A DNA stretch of 64,000 nt from Deltaproteobacteria bacterium (GTDB lineage: Bacteria > Desulfobacterota > Binatia > HRBIN30 > JACQVA1): positions 124,001 through 188,000 of the forward strand of contig JACOST010000030.1 in NCBI GenBank assembly GCA_016178705.1, written 5' to 3'. Below, in pieces: positions 27,051 through 35,865 of the stretch. A program made the translations under genes and the position numbers. The first letter of the stretch is position 1. The number at the start of each line of letters is the position of its first letter. The notes under the pieces are model-generated. The model did not search any database and was not told where the DNA came from. It saw nothing but the letters and a program-made list of their open reading frames with translations.

Positions 27051-27208
27051 AGGCGCGGACAACCTTAGCGTGGGGCCGGGGGTATCGCAAAGTGGGGTGC
27101 GCCGCGTCGACTGTGTCGGCGAATCGGTCGGCACTCAAGAATTAGGTCGATCGCTTGACTAGGTCGCGTGCTCAAGTTATCCCTGCGCCTCCCGGTCGGA
27201 GGAAAACC

Positions 27209-28390
27209 ATGAGCGAGGTCGCCCCGGAACTGTTGGTCGATGCCGCGATCGTCTCGGAGGTGCGTGACGTCTATCCGATGTTCGCCGCCATGCGGCGCAG
27301 CCAAGGTGTGGCGCGCGTCGAGTTGCCGATGCGCGCCGTGTACATCGTGCTGCGTTACGACGATGTCTCGGCCGTATTGCGCGACCCGGAGACGTTCTCG
27401 TCGCGGATCATGCGGCAAGTGATGGGCCCCGTCATGGGCCGCACGATTCTGGAAATGGATGGTCACGATCACACGCGCTACCGCGGCCTGGTGCAGCATG
27501 CGTTTCGTCCGAAGGCGATCGAGCGCTATGCCACCGAACTGGTCGAACCCGTGGTGCAAGAGCTACTCGACGGGATCGTACGCGGGGGCGGCAAGGCCGA
27601 ACTCGTTAGCCAGCTCACCACCAACTATCCGCTCACCATCATCGCCCGCATGTTGGGAATCCCGATCCGCGACTACGCCCAGTTCCAGAAATGGTCGCTC
27701 GACTTGATCGGCTACAAGGCCAACCAGCCTGAACCCGGGCTGTCGGCTTCGCGCGCGCTGAAGGACTACCTGCGGCCGATCGTCGAGCAGCGCAAGCTTG
27801 ATCCCAAAGACGACCTAATCAGCGAGCTGCTGGCGGCGCGTGTTGATGATCATCGGCTCACCGACGATGACATCTTCGGCTTCTTGTTGCTGCTCTTGCC
27901 CGCCGGCGCGGAGACCACCTTCCGGCTCCTCGGCAACATGCTGTCGGCGCTCCTCTCGCATCCCGATCAACTCGACGAGGTGCGCCGCGACCCCGAGCAA
28001 CTCACGTGGGCGCTCGAGGAGACCCTACGTTGGGAACCGCCGCTGCTCGGCACCGCGCGCGAGACTACGCGAGCGGTGACACTGCGGGGCGTGGAGATTC
28101 CGGAACGCTCCATGGTGTCGGCGATGGTCGGCCCGGCCAATCGCGACGAGGAGCACTATCCGGACCCGGATCGTTTCGACATCCACCGGCATGCTGACGA
28201 TCATCTCTCATTCGGTCTCGGCAAGCACTTCTGCCTCGGCTATCATCTGGCGCGTTTGGAAGTGCTCACTGCCATGCGCGCGGTGCTCGATCGTCTGCCC
28301 AACGTGCGACTCGATCCCGCGCAGGAGTCCTACATTCAGGGCGTGAGCTTCCGCTCCCCCAATCGCCTACCGGTATTGTTCGACGCGTGA
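27209..28390 (+). CDS. Cytochrome P450
   Basis: A 393-residue soluble bacterial P450. Key motifs are the I-helix LLLLPAGAETTFRL (acid-alcohol variant AGAETT), EETLRWEPP (ExxR) and the heme-binding loop FGLGKHFCLGYHLAR with the axial cysteine. Sequences in the B and F regions are short, as in CYP107/CYP125-like families. GGAGGA precedes ATG 27209. No ferredoxin or reductase gene is adjacent, so electrons must come from elsewhere (the window has a ferredoxin at its left edge, without evidence of pairing). Substrate unknown. Confidence 0.94.
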   Translation: MSEVAPELLVDAAIVSEVRDVYPMFAAMRRSQGVARVELPMRAVYIVLRYDDVSAVLRDPETFSSRIMRQVMGPVMGRTILEMDGHDHTRYRGLVQHAFRPKAIERYATELVEPVVQELLDGIVRGGGKAELVSQLTTNYPLTIIARMLGIPIRDYAQFQKWSLDLIGYKANQPEPGLSASRALKDYLRPIVEQRKLDPKDDLISELLAARVDDHRLTDDDIFGFLLLLLPAGAETTFRLLGNMLSALLSHPDQLDEVRRDPEQLTWALEETLRWEPPLLGTARETTRAVTLRGVEIPERSMVSAMVGPANRDEEHYPDPDRFDIHRHADDHLSFGLGKHFCLGYHLARLEVLTAMRAVLDRLPNVRLDPAQESYIQGVSFRSPNRLPVLFDA

Positions 28391-28399
28391 GCGCTGCAT

Positions 28400-30514
28400 T
28401 TACTTCGGACAATCGTTGAGGCTGTTGTTCACGCCTTGCACGATCTCCTCGATGGTCACGTCATTCATGTGATCCGCGTCTGCCGCTGGACAGAGATTGA
28501 GATCGGCAGTGCCGAGCCCGATATTCACGGCGCGGATCAACTCGTCGACGGTCACCGCCCCGTCGTGGTCGCAATCGCAGACACACAACGGCGGCGTGTT
28601 CGTCAGGGTGGGGCTCGCGCTCGCCGTTGGACTTGTCGTCCAGGTTGGTGTGGCGCTCGCCGTGAGTGAGGGAGTTGAGCTGGCCGTCGCAGTGTCGGCG
28701 GCGCTAGGGCTGGGCGTCGCGGTCGCGGTAACCGTCGGACTGGCAGTAGGAGTCGCGGTGTGACTCCCGGTCGGAGTCGACGTGCGACTTTGCGTGATCG
28801 TCGGCGTGCTGCTCGGCGTTGCGCTCGACGTCACGGTGCTGGTTCGTGTCGGCGTGGGGGTGATAGTGTGCGTTGGCGTTCGCGTGCGAGTGGCTGAAGG
28901 TGTCCGCGTCGCCGCGTCGACAATGATCGCGCCGTCGACCGTCGTCAGATCGGGAATCGAGTCCCCCGACGCCGCGCTGGCGACCGCCGCGCGCGCGATC
29001 AACGGGTACACACCGCCGAGTGCCGTCGTCCGGGCGGTAAAGGTACAGGTGTACAGCGGACCGTCGGGAATCACGTCGGCGTTGGTGAATGACAGCACGA
29101 TCGCGCGCAGCGATGTACGTCCGAGATTGTCTGTCACCAGGTTTTTCCGGAGGTTCTTTCCGGTGGCCGGATTGACCACGCAATCGTCGGTGCTCAGAAC
29201 AAAGGCGTCCGTATCGAAGCGGATGTCGTTCTGAACCGCGGTGACCTCGGTACCGTGGCGCTGCAGGCTGACCACGATCTGGGCCGCGGCACCGGGAGAA
29301 GCGACGTCGCTACCAATGATGATTTCTGGTCCCGCCTCGGGGGTCGGCGTTGGTGGTGGCGTGACGTTCCCGGTCAGGTTCAGCAAGACGGAGACCGCAT
29401 TGCTCGTCTGATTGGCGGTGACGACATCGAGGTAGCCATCGAAGTTGAAATCCGCAACCGCCAACGCCACCGGCGCCCCGCCCACGCTGAACGTCTGAGC
29501 CGGAGCGAAGGTTCCAGTATTGGCGCCGCGCAGGATGCTCAGCGCGCCGCCACCTTGGTCGGCGGTCGCGGCGTCAGGCAGGCCATCATTGTTGAAGTCA
29601 CCGATCGCCACGGCGCGCGGTGTGGCGCCAACGATGAACTGCACCGGAGGATTAAACGTGCCGTCACCGTTGCCCGACAGCACCACCAGGCGATTGTCGG
29701 TGCGCCCAGTGACGAGCAGATCGGCGAAACCGTCGTCGTTCACGTCGGCCGCGGCAATCGCCGACGGGGCAGCGACCGCTCCAATGTTGCCGAAGGCATG
29801 GAAGCCGTCGCTCGAGTTCAAGAAGACCGCCGCCGTGCCCGGGGTGGTCCGTGCCGCGACCAGATCCGGGTTGCTGTCGCCATTGAGGTCGCCGGTACTG
29901 ATCGCCACGACGTCCTGGACGAAGAACAATTGCTGCCCCACCGTGAACGTCCCGTCACCATTGCCAGTGAACAACTCGATGCGACTCGCGCCCGCGTTGA
30001 CCACGGCGATGTCGAGGGTCGCATCGTTGTCGAACGCACCCAGCGTGAGCGCCACTGGCGCCGGCTTCGCGCCACTCAGAGTGAGCGTTGCGGACGGGGA
30101 GAAAATGAATCCCTGCCCCGTCGCGACAAAGACGGCCACAGTGCCCGCTGTCAGGTTCGCGATCACCAGATCATCGAGTCCGTCATCGTTCAAGTCGCCC
30201 GCGGCGATCGCCGCCGGACCGGCCCCCGCCGTCAGCGTTGCGACGACTGGGCTGAACGTTCCATCAACGGAGCCCGCCAAGATCGAGACCGTGCCGGCGC
30301 TGCTGTTGGCGGTTGCGAGGTCGCGCACTCCGTCGCCGTCGAAATCGCCGACCGCAACCCCCTTCGGGCTCATGCCGGTGGGGTACGACACGGGCGGCGC
30401 AAAGCTCACCGGCACTCCGCCTCGGGCGTTGGATACTGGCAGCAGAAGGGTAAGGACAGCCACAGCCAGGTGGCACGAGACAGCAGCGGACAAACGCATA
30501 GACGGACCAAACAC
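28400..30514 (-). CDS. Secreted FG-GAP/VCBS repeat protein with cohesin-like domain and C-terminal EF-hand repeats
   Basis: A 704-residue protein: signal peptide, about six FG-GAP repeats (residues 30-395; units like GDFDGDGVRDLATAN, GDLNDDGLDDLVIAN, GDFNNDGLPDAATAD) forming a calcium-bound propeller, a cohesin-like beta domain (about 405-545, EIIIGSDVASPGAAAQIVVSL to YPLIARAAVASAA), a Thr/Pro/Ser linker, then CDCDHDGAVTVDELIRAVN and NDVTIEEIVQGVNNSLN, which read as paired calcium loops of dockerin/EF-hand type. The start is GTG 30514, with GGGAG seven bases upstream; ATG 30499 is an alternative. Probable surface adhesion or scaffold role; ligand unknown. Confidence 0.8.
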   Translation of the reverse strand: MFGPSMRLSAAVSCHLAVAVLTLLLPVSNARGGVPVSFAPPVSYPTGMSPKGVAVGDFDGDGVRDLATANSSAGTVSILAGSVDGTFSPVVATLTAGAGPAAIAAGDLNDDGLDDLVIANLTAGTVAVFVATGQGFIFSPSATLTLSGAKPAPVALTLGAFDNDATLDIAVVNAGASRIELFTGNGDGTFTVGQQLFFVQDVVAISTGDLNGDSNPDLVAARTTPGTAAVFLNSSDGFHAFGNIGAVAAPSAIAAADVNDDGFADLLVTGRTDNRLVVLSGNGDGTFNPPVQFIVGATPRAVAIGDFNNDGLPDAATADQGGGALSILRGANTGTFAPAQTFSVGGAPVALAVADFNFDGYLDVVTANQTSNAVSVLLNLTGNVTPPPTPTPEAGPEIIIGSDVASPGAAAQIVVSLQRHGTEVTAVQNDIRFDTDAFVLSTDDCVVNPATGKNLRKNLVTDNLGRTSLRAIVLSFTNADVIPDGPLYTCTFTARTTALGGVYPLIARAAVASAASGDSIPDLTTVDGAIIVDAATRTPSATRTRTPTHTITPTPTRTSTVTSSATPSSTPTITQSRTSTPTGSHTATPTASPTVTATATPSPSAADTATASSTPSLTASATPTWTTSPTASASPTLTNTPPLCVCDCDHDGAVTVDELIRAVNIGLGTADLNLCPAADADHMNDVTIEEIVQGVNNSLNDCPK

Positions 30515-30741
30515 TCAGCTCCCGCGTTCTCCGGCGACGCGGGTGAAGAACCTTGGATTGCAGCCGTAGACTTGCCGGAAACTGGATACATGTGTCAAGG
30601 CGAAATCTGCGGAACACCGTTCGGCGTGCCGTCTCTTCCGCCGACGCCTAACACCATGTGCCGCTGGAGACACGCGATCGCAAGAGCAGGCAATCACGGC
30701 GCGGGCCGTTTGTGCGATCGCCGTCGGCCCACGCTGGGCGC

Positions 30742-31527
30742 TCACCACTCGATCGGGTCGGGAAATCGGCGCTTGATCAGCGCCTCGTACTCTGGCAGCC
30801 GTGACTCCAACACGACGTGGGGGTTCTTCGTGTACAGGTCGTGCACGGCGAAGACCTTCATGTGGCTCTCGCGGCGGCGCAGGTCATCGGCGTCGAAGAG
30901 ATGGAGGTAGTCGCCGGCGATCGATTGAAAGCTGTGGTAGCGGATCGTCCACGCGAAGTCCGGCGGCAAGCAGTCCTTCACGACCTGGTACGTGTACTCG
31001 TCGTGGCCGTAGCTGAAGACAACGCGATCCAGGCCGCAGCTTTCGTCGTAAATGCCGTTCTGGGTTTGATAGTCAGGGTTGCTCCAATCGGTATTCTGCT
31101 TGAGCAGCTCGTAGCGGATGATCTTCGGCGAGTAGCGGCAGCCGACTGGAAAAATGTCGCCAACCACGAATTCCTGCGCTTCGCCATATTCGAGCATGAT
31201 CTTGCCGAGGTCGTGCACCAGACCAGTGATGATCCAGTCGTCGCCCAGGCCGGCATCGGCGAGTGAGTTCGCTGTCTGCAGCGCGTGACCAAGCTGGCTC
31301 ATGCCTTCGAGGTCGGCATCGGACTCGTCGTTGACTTCGCGCAAAGACATCAGCCGATCCCACACCGTCGCCCTGCCCAAACGGCGTGCGCCGTACTTGG
31401 TGCGCAGCGCGATCACCTTCGCCATCGTCTGATCGCGATGGTTGCGGAGGTAGAGGTTGTCGAGATCGCTGTGGAAAGAATCGTTCACCAAGGGGCGCGC
31501 GGATTGCGTGTGTTCCATGAACCGCAT
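30742..31527 (-). CDS. Inositol oxygenase (MIOX) homologue
   Basis: A 261-residue HD-domain di-iron protein. All iron ligands of the animal/plant myo-inositol oxygenase family can be placed: His in LGHALQTAN, His-Asp in LVHDLGKIM, His in YGHDEYTYQV, His in IRYHSFQSI and Asp in VHDLYTK. Family landmarks such as FPVGC, GIYDESCGLD and KVFAVHDLYTKNP are also present. The enzyme cleaves the inositol ring to D-glucuronate. ATG 31527 is used, ATG 31518 is close. No other inositol-catabolism genes are adjacent. In bacteria this family is uncommon; substrate remains an inference. Confidence 0.85.
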   Translation of the reverse strand: MRFMEHTQSARPLVNDSFHSDLDNLYLRNHRDQTMAKVIALRTKYGARRLGRATVWDRLMSLREVNDESDADLEGMSQLGHALQTANSLADAGLGDDWIITGLVHDLGKIMLEYGEAQEFVVGDIFPVGCRYSPKIIRYELLKQNTDWSNPDYQTQNGIYDESCGLDRVVFSYGHDEYTYQVVKDCLPPDFAWTIRYHSFQSIAGDYLHLFDADDLRRRESHMKVFAVHDLYTKNPHVVLESRLPEYEALIKRRFPDPIEW

Positions 31528-31551
31528 CTTACCCAGCCAGGGTCGACTGGT

Positions 31552-32424
31552 TCAAGTGTTCGGGGGGCGGATTGAGAGACAGAAACCATCGCCGTGCAGC
31601 CAACACGACGCGTCGGCTTCGTGGACGTCGCGGCGGAGCGAGCGGATCGCGTCGGCCTCGGTCATCCGCGCAAACGCCGCAGCGAGTCGCTGGTCAGCGT
31701 CGGTGTCGACCGCACCGATGCACGGGAAGATCATCGCCGACGAGACGATTCGCGCCGCATAGCCGATCTCGCCGCGTGTCACCTTGAGCACCACGCCGCC
31801 GCCGCGTACACCCGATTCGCTCGCGTCCGACGGCCAGCGCACCAGCGGTACGATCAGCCGCCCGCCGCTGCGCAAGCGATCGAGCCACAGCGCGCGCGGA
31901 TGCGTGGCGCCCGCGTTGATGAGCATCGCGTCGGCCATTCCGGAATCGTGGGTACAGCCATCGCCGTGAATCACGCTGACCTGCGGCACGTCGGCGAGGT
32001 TGGCGCGGGCGCGCGCCGCCAGGTCGGCATCGTACTCGATCGCGATGACGTGACCGGCCGCACCGACCGTTTGCGCGAGCACCGCGGTGTAGTAACCGGT
32101 ACCGCAGCCGACATGAACGACGTGCTCGCCGCCGTGCAGATCGAGCGCGTCGATCAACATCGCGACGAAGCTCGGCTGGCCATTGTTGAGCAAGCGCTCA
32201 CGGTCGATCGCAATCGGTGCATCGCAGTACACGCGCCGCGCATCGGCATCGGGCGTGGTCGCATACTGCCACGACAGCATCTCCCACACCGCCCACGGAC
32301 CCGGAGGGAGGAAGTCCTCGCGCGCCACCGTCGCGAGCGCCTGCACCAGCGCGGGCGAGCGCAGGTTGCCCTGTTGCGCAATCGCTGCGGCGAAACGCGC
32401 ACGGGTCGCGGCGATCTCACTCAT
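31552..32424 (-). CDS. Protein-L-isoaspartate O-methyltransferase-like protein
   Basis: A 290-residue SAM-dependent methyltransferase with the nucleotide loop HVGCGTGYYTAVLA (around residue 104), followed by IAIEYDADLAARA and VIHGDGC, in the order of the PCMT family, which methylates isoaspartate in aged proteins. The N-terminal half has REDFLPPGPWAVWEM and NNGQPSFVAMLIDAL, also family-typical. A C-terminal extension of about 70 residues lies beyond the core. Its start overlaps the VOC gene by eight bases, so translation is probably coupled to the sigma factor/VOC pair upstream. Confidence 0.82.
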   Translation of the reverse strand: MSEIAATRARFAAAIAQQGNLRSPALVQALATVAREDFLPPGPWAVWEMLSWQYATTPDADARRVYCDAPIAIDRERLLNNGQPSFVAMLIDALDLHGGEHVVHVGCGTGYYTAVLAQTVGAAGHVIAIEYDADLAARARANLADVPQVSVIHGDGCTHDSGMADAMLINAGATHPRALWLDRLRSGGRLIVPLVRWPSDASESGVRGGGVVLKVTRGEIGYAARIVSSAMIFPCIGAVDTDADQRLAAAFARMTEADAIRSLRRDVHEADASCWLHGDGFCLSIRPPNT

Positions 32425-33031
32425 TCGGCTTCCCGCTCGCCGCGCTGATCGACTCGCGTGGCGCTTGCTGCACGCGCTGGGTTGCGTTCAGTCCACCGAA
32501 TACCCGCACCAAGTGTCCATCGGGATCGTGCACCTCGGCGTAGCGTTCGCGCCGATAGGGATCGACGCGGACCTCGACGCGCATACCACCGCCGCGCAGC
32601 GCGGAGACCGCGCGATCGAGGTCATCCGCACGGAACTCGAGGCGGATGTCGCCGACCTGCGGCCGCTGCGTTGCACTGCCGGTCCAGTGCAGCGCGACAT
32701 TGGCTGAGCCGGCTGCGAGCAGCGAGAGCCACTTCCCTTCATCGACGACGCGCAAGCCCAACCCGTCACGATAGAATGCCAGTGCCGCCTGCATGTCGCG
32801 CACGTACACGGTCGGATGGGCCAGCTCGATCGCCAGCTGGCTCTGCGCCGCGATCAGGCCTTCGTACAGTCTCGGGAGTAATGCGGCGACCCGATCGGGG
32901 TCCGGACTCAGGCGAGACAGCACGTCGCGCACGCGACGCACTGCAGCCGTGAACGGTTCGATCTCTTCCGTCACCGGTCCGCCGTCGAGCATGGCGGCCA
33001 ATTGTTCCGCGCGTTCGTCGTCACCCTTCAT
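32417..33031 (-). CDS. VOC (glyoxalase-fold) protein coupled to an ECF sigma factor
   Basis: A 204-residue protein. The first 65 residues form a charged helical segment (DDERAEQLAAMLDGG, RVAALLPRLYEGLIAAQSQ). From about 68 a VOC domain follows (ELAHPTVYVRDMQAALAFYRDGLGLRVV; VALHWTGS; RLEFRADDLDRAVSALRGGG; EVHDPDGHLVRVFGG), a fold shared by glyoxalase I, dioxygenases and small-molecule-binding proteins. Its ATG 33031 lies inside the end of the ECF sigma gene (11-base overlap). A classical anti-sigma is missing here, so this protein could be a ligand-sensing regulator (inference). Confidence 0.75.
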   Translation of the reverse strand: MKGDDERAEQLAAMLDGGPVTEEIEPFTAAVRRVRDVLSRLSPDPDRVAALLPRLYEGLIAAQSQLAIELAHPTVYVRDMQAALAFYRDGLGLRVVDEGKWLSLLAAGSANVALHWTGSATQRPQVGDIRLEFRADDLDRAVSALRGGGMRVEVRVDPYRRERYAEVHDPDGHLVRVFGGLNATQRVQQAPRESISAASGKPNE

Positions 33032-33551
33032 CGTCAACTCCCATGAGACGGCGCGCCTTGGCGATGGCGCGATAGACGCGCATCTTCGCCGCCGACAACG
33101 CGATGCCCTGCAGTTCGGCGATCTCGTCGAACGAGCAGCCGACGACAAAGCGCAGCACTAACGCCTCGGCGGTTGGCGCATCGAGTTTTCCCAGCACGCG
33201 GCGGGCATCGAGGCACGCCTCGTCGAGCCCGTTGCGTGTACTCGCGCTCTCGCCCTCGATCACCTGTGCCCGCACCGCTCGTTTGCGGACGTTCGACACG
33301 TTGCGATTGCGGGCAATCGCGAACAGCCACGCCAGCAACGGCCGTCCGTCCCAGCGATAGCGTGGCAGCGCGGCCAAGGCTTCGGTGAACACGTCCATGG
33401 CGAGATCCTCGGCCTCGCCCGGATCGCCGGTGCGAAGGATGCAGGAGCGAAAGATTGCGCCGTAGTAACGTGAGAAGATGAAGCTGAAGGCCGCGGGGTT
33501 CGCCTGCGCCGCGGTGATCAACTGACGGTCTTCGCGTGAGTCAATCGCCAT
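33021..33551 (-). CDS. ECF-type RNA polymerase sigma factor (first of three)
   Basis: A 176-residue ECF sigma. Region 2 is seen in FSFIFSRYYGAIFRSC and DPGEAEDLAMDVFTEALAAL with WLFAIARNRNVSNVRKR; region 4 in AEALVLRFVVGCSFDEIAEL and SAAKMRVYRAIAKARRLM, forming the -35-binding helix-turn-helix. ATG 33551 gives a normal N-terminus. Downstream genes overlap (VOC protein, then the methyltransferase), which makes an autoregulated three-gene unit likely. Confidence 0.92.
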   Translation of the reverse strand: MAIDSREDRQLITAAQANPAAFSFIFSRYYGAIFRSCILRTGDPGEAEDLAMDVFTEALAALPRYRWDGRPLLAWLFAIARNRNVSNVRKRAVRAQVIEGESASTRNGLDEACLDARRVLGKLDAPTAEALVLRFVVGCSFDEIAELQGIALSAAKMRVYRAIAKARRLMGVDDEG

Positions 33552-33595
33552 CTACCGCGTATATCGCGCCGCCGCGGCGAAAAGTCACACCGGGC

Positions 33596-33680
33596 GATTG
33601 TGGATTGTGGATTTGGGATTGCGGATTGTCGGAGCGGACAATTCAATCCGCAATCGACGATCAGCAATCCGCAATTCCTA
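33596..33680. repeat. Inverted, short-period intergenic repeat (GATTGCGGATT)
   Basis: Perfect 11-bp arms GATTGCGGATT (33617-33627) and AATCCGCAATC (33645-33655), with further half copies at 33601-33616 and 33664-33676. It lies between the ChrR-like gene and the ECF sigma. The motif matches copies in the array at 16322-16415. No coding potential. Confidence 0.7.
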
Positions 33681-34271
33681 GGCTGTGAGCCACTCGTCGC
33701 GCTGCGACTGCACGGCGATGAAGACGCAGCCGTGGATCGTCGAGACGCCCTCGTGGACCGAACCCGGCTCGGCGCGGCAGTAGTCGCCGGCTCGCATCAA
33801 TTCACCCGCGACCAGCAGGTCGCCCTCGATCACGTACGATTCTTCGACATCGGTGTGGCGGTGGGCGATCAGCGTCGCACCCGGTGCCATGCGCACGAGC
33901 TTGGTGCTGTAGCCGCGTTCGCCATCGACGTGCAGGGTCTTGATCTCAACGGCGGGGGCATTGCCTGCATTCCATTGCAACCCGGCGGAGCGGACGATGC
34001 GGACGCCGGCGTTCTCGGTCACGGTCGCGCCGCTTGCCTCAGTCGCCTGTACTAGCACGCACGCGCGGGCGGCCGCGGGCGGTGTCTGGGGGCGGGCCGC
34101 ACGTCCGAGTTCCGCAGTGACGGCATTGAAGGTGCGCACTTCGGCTGCGCAGATCTCGCACCCGCTGGCGAGGTGCGCCTCGAACACCTGCGCGTCCTCG
34201 CCACGCAGGGCACCCAACGCGTACAATGCGGCCTGCTCTTGCGCGTCTTCAAGCGAGTGGTCGGGTCTCAT
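33678..34271 (-). CDS. ChrR-like cupin anti-sigma factor
   Basis: A 197-residue protein with the N-terminal zinc-binding anti-sigma domain (ALYALGALRGEDAQVFEAHL then SGCEIC, the H-x3-C-x2-C site) and a C-terminal cupin fold (GATLIAHRHTDVEESYVIEGDLLVAG, GDYCRAEPGSVHEGVST) with His/Glu metal ligands. ChrR senses singlet oxygen and releases its ECF sigma. Its ATG overlaps the sigma gene upstream by four bases (ATGA), so the two are certainly a pair. The identity of the signal here is unknown. Confidence 0.9.
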   Translation of the reverse strand: MRPDHSLEDAQEQAALYALGALRGEDAQVFEAHLASGCEICAAEVRTFNAVTAELGRAARPQTPPAAARACVLVQATEASGATVTENAGVRIVRSAGLQWNAGNAPAVEIKTLHVDGERGYSTKLVRMAPGATLIAHRHTDVEESYVIEGDLLVAGELMRAGDYCRAEPGSVHEGVSTIHGCVFIAVQSQRDEWLTA

Positions 34272-34900
34272 TGTCCAACTTCCTTACCAACTGCCAACGT
34301 TCCCGGCGCCAATGGCGCGAGCTGTTCACGTAAGCGCAGCATACCCAAGCGGATGCGTGTCTTCACGGTCCCTAGAGGCTGCCGGAGCTTCGCGGCGATT
34401 TCGGTATGACTGAGGCCGGCGAAGTACGCAAGCTCGATGGCTTCGCGCTGCTCGACGCTCAGGCCCGCCAACGCGCGGCGCACGAACCGCTGCTGTTCAA
34501 CCGCAATGGTCGCGTCCTCGGGCTCCGGTTCGGCAGAGGGAACGGCACTGGCCGCGTCGAGCGGTTCGCTGGCCTGGTCGCGACGACGCGCGCGCAGGAG
34601 ATCGATGGCGCGACTGCGGGTCAGCGTCATCAACCACGACGACGGTGTCCCGCGACTGGGGTCATACGCCTTGGCGCTGCGCCAGGCTTGGGCGTAGACC
34701 TCGACTACGATGTCTTCGGCCGCCGTGCGATCGTTCAAAATACGCACCGCCAAGCCGAACACCATCGCGCTGGTGGAGTCGTACAACTCGGCAAGCGCGG
34801 CGTGATCACCGGCGGCGGCGCGACGGACGATCGCAATCGATTCGGACTCCTTGACCGCCCGCTCCGGTGACTCCGCCCAATGCATACGTCGTAACGGCAT
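34268..34900 (-). CDS. ECF sigma factor (second), SigK/RpoE-like
   Basis: A 210-residue ECF sigma with region 2 AALAELYDSTSAMVFGLAVRIL, DRTAAEDIVVEVYAQAWR, SWLMTLTRSRAIDLLRARRR and region 4 LSVEQREAIELAYFAGLSHTEIAAKL then LGTVKTRIRLGMLRLRE. ATG 34900 is used; ATG 34885 is also possible and the frame is open to 34975. Its stop overlaps the ChrR-like gene start (ATGA). Expected to be held by that anti-sigma until metal/oxidant release. Confidence 0.92.
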   Translation of the reverse strand: MPLRRMHWAESPERAVKESESIAIVRRAAAGDHAALAELYDSTSAMVFGLAVRILNDRTAAEDIVVEVYAQAWRSAKAYDPSRGTPSSWLMTLTRSRAIDLLRARRRDQASEPLDAASAVPSAEPEPEDATIAVEQQRFVRRALAGLSVEQREAIELAYFAGLSHTEIAAKLRQPLGTVKTRIRLGMLRLREQLAPLAPGTLAVGKEVGQ

Positions 34901-35022
34901 TTCTATCACCCGCGCTCGGCCACGGGCAACATACAAACTCGCTTGCGAACTGGTTTGGGCTGTACGCGCGATCATCCGTGTTACTCATACGATCGCGGTG
35001 CGCGATTTGGATCTCTGGGCGG

Positions 35023-35865
35023 TCAAATGTTTCCGAGCAGGATCATCGGTCCGGTCGGTTTGGGAACGCCGGCGGCGGGCTCGATGGTAACCGCCGCTGC
35101 TTGAACCGCCCCGGCCCCGGTCGGCACTGCCACCTCGATACGGCCGAGGCCACGCTCGTCGGGACGGAACACGCCGGCGTTGATCGGGCCTTCCTTCTCG
35201 GTGATCCACCACAGCTCGTACGCCTTCTCTGGGGGCAGCGGCTTGAGATCGAAGGCGTAGAACAGGGCGCGACCGTTGGCGCTGATGAGCACGTGGCCGT
35301 CGCCCGGTTGCGCCTGCGGGGCTTCCTTGAGCCGCACTAGACGCAAGCCGGGGGCTTGGACGATCGCGAGCGATTCTTGCGCTGCGGCCAGCACCGCACG
35401 CAGTGAGGTCAGGTCCTTCTCCTGCGCCGTCAGTTGCTGCGCGACGCGATCCAGGTTGCCGTGCGCTGCGGTCAGATCCGCGCGCAACTGCGCCACCATT
35501 TGCTGCTGCCCGTTCAGCGTGCCGCGCCATTGGACGTCGCGCGCAATGCCGATCGCCAGCAGCGCGGTTGCCGCCAGCGCCAACGCGACCAGCGGCCAGC
35601 GGCGGAGGGACACCACTGTGGCCGGTGGTCGCGCGCCGGCACCACTCGCACGTACGCGCTCGAACAACGCCAGCTTGAGATTGGGCGGCGGCGCATCCTG
35701 TCCGCCCAGCGCAATCACGCCGACCAGCTCGCGCCAACTTGCCAGCTCGCGCTCACACCCCACGCAACCGGCGGCGAGGTGGGCGGTGATCTCCTCCCGT
35801 TCGTGGGCATCGAGCGCACCGAGCGCATACGATGAGAGGTCGGCGTAAATCTGTTCGTGCGTCAT
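35023..35865 (-). CDS. RskA-like anti-sigma K factor
   Basis: A 280-residue membrane anti-sigma. N-terminal zinc-finger-like domain (YALGALDAHEREEITAHLAAG then CVGCERE), one membrane helix (WPLVALALAATALLAIGIA, about 88-106), a coiled-coil neck (QQQMVAQLRADLTAAHGNL), then the extracytoplasmic RskA domain (LRLVRLKEAPQAQPGDGHVL; LFYAFDLKPLPPEKAYELWWI). RskA domains are normally cut by regulated proteolysis to free SigK. The start overlaps the sigma gene by four bases. It is convergent with nothing; the second ECF module is downstream. Confidence 0.92.
   Translation of the reverse strand: MTHEQIYADLSSYALGALDAHEREEITAHLAAGCVGCERELASWRELVGVIALGGQDAPPPNLKLALFERVRASGAGARPPATVVSLRRWPLVALALAATALLAIGIARDVQWRGTLNGQQQMVAQLRADLTAAHGNLDRVAQQLTAQEKDLTSLRAVLAAAQESLAIVQAPGLRLVRLKEAPQAQPGDGHVLISANGRALFYAFDLKPLPPEKAYELWWITEKEGPINAGVFRPDERGLGRIEVAVPTGAGAVQAAAVTIEPAAGVPKPTGPMILLGNI

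Noticed and set aside
29255-30910. 551-residue plus-strand frame opposite the FG-GAP protein
   Set aside because: Arg/His/Gln-rich composition and antisense to a protein with clear repeats; typical high-GC shadow.
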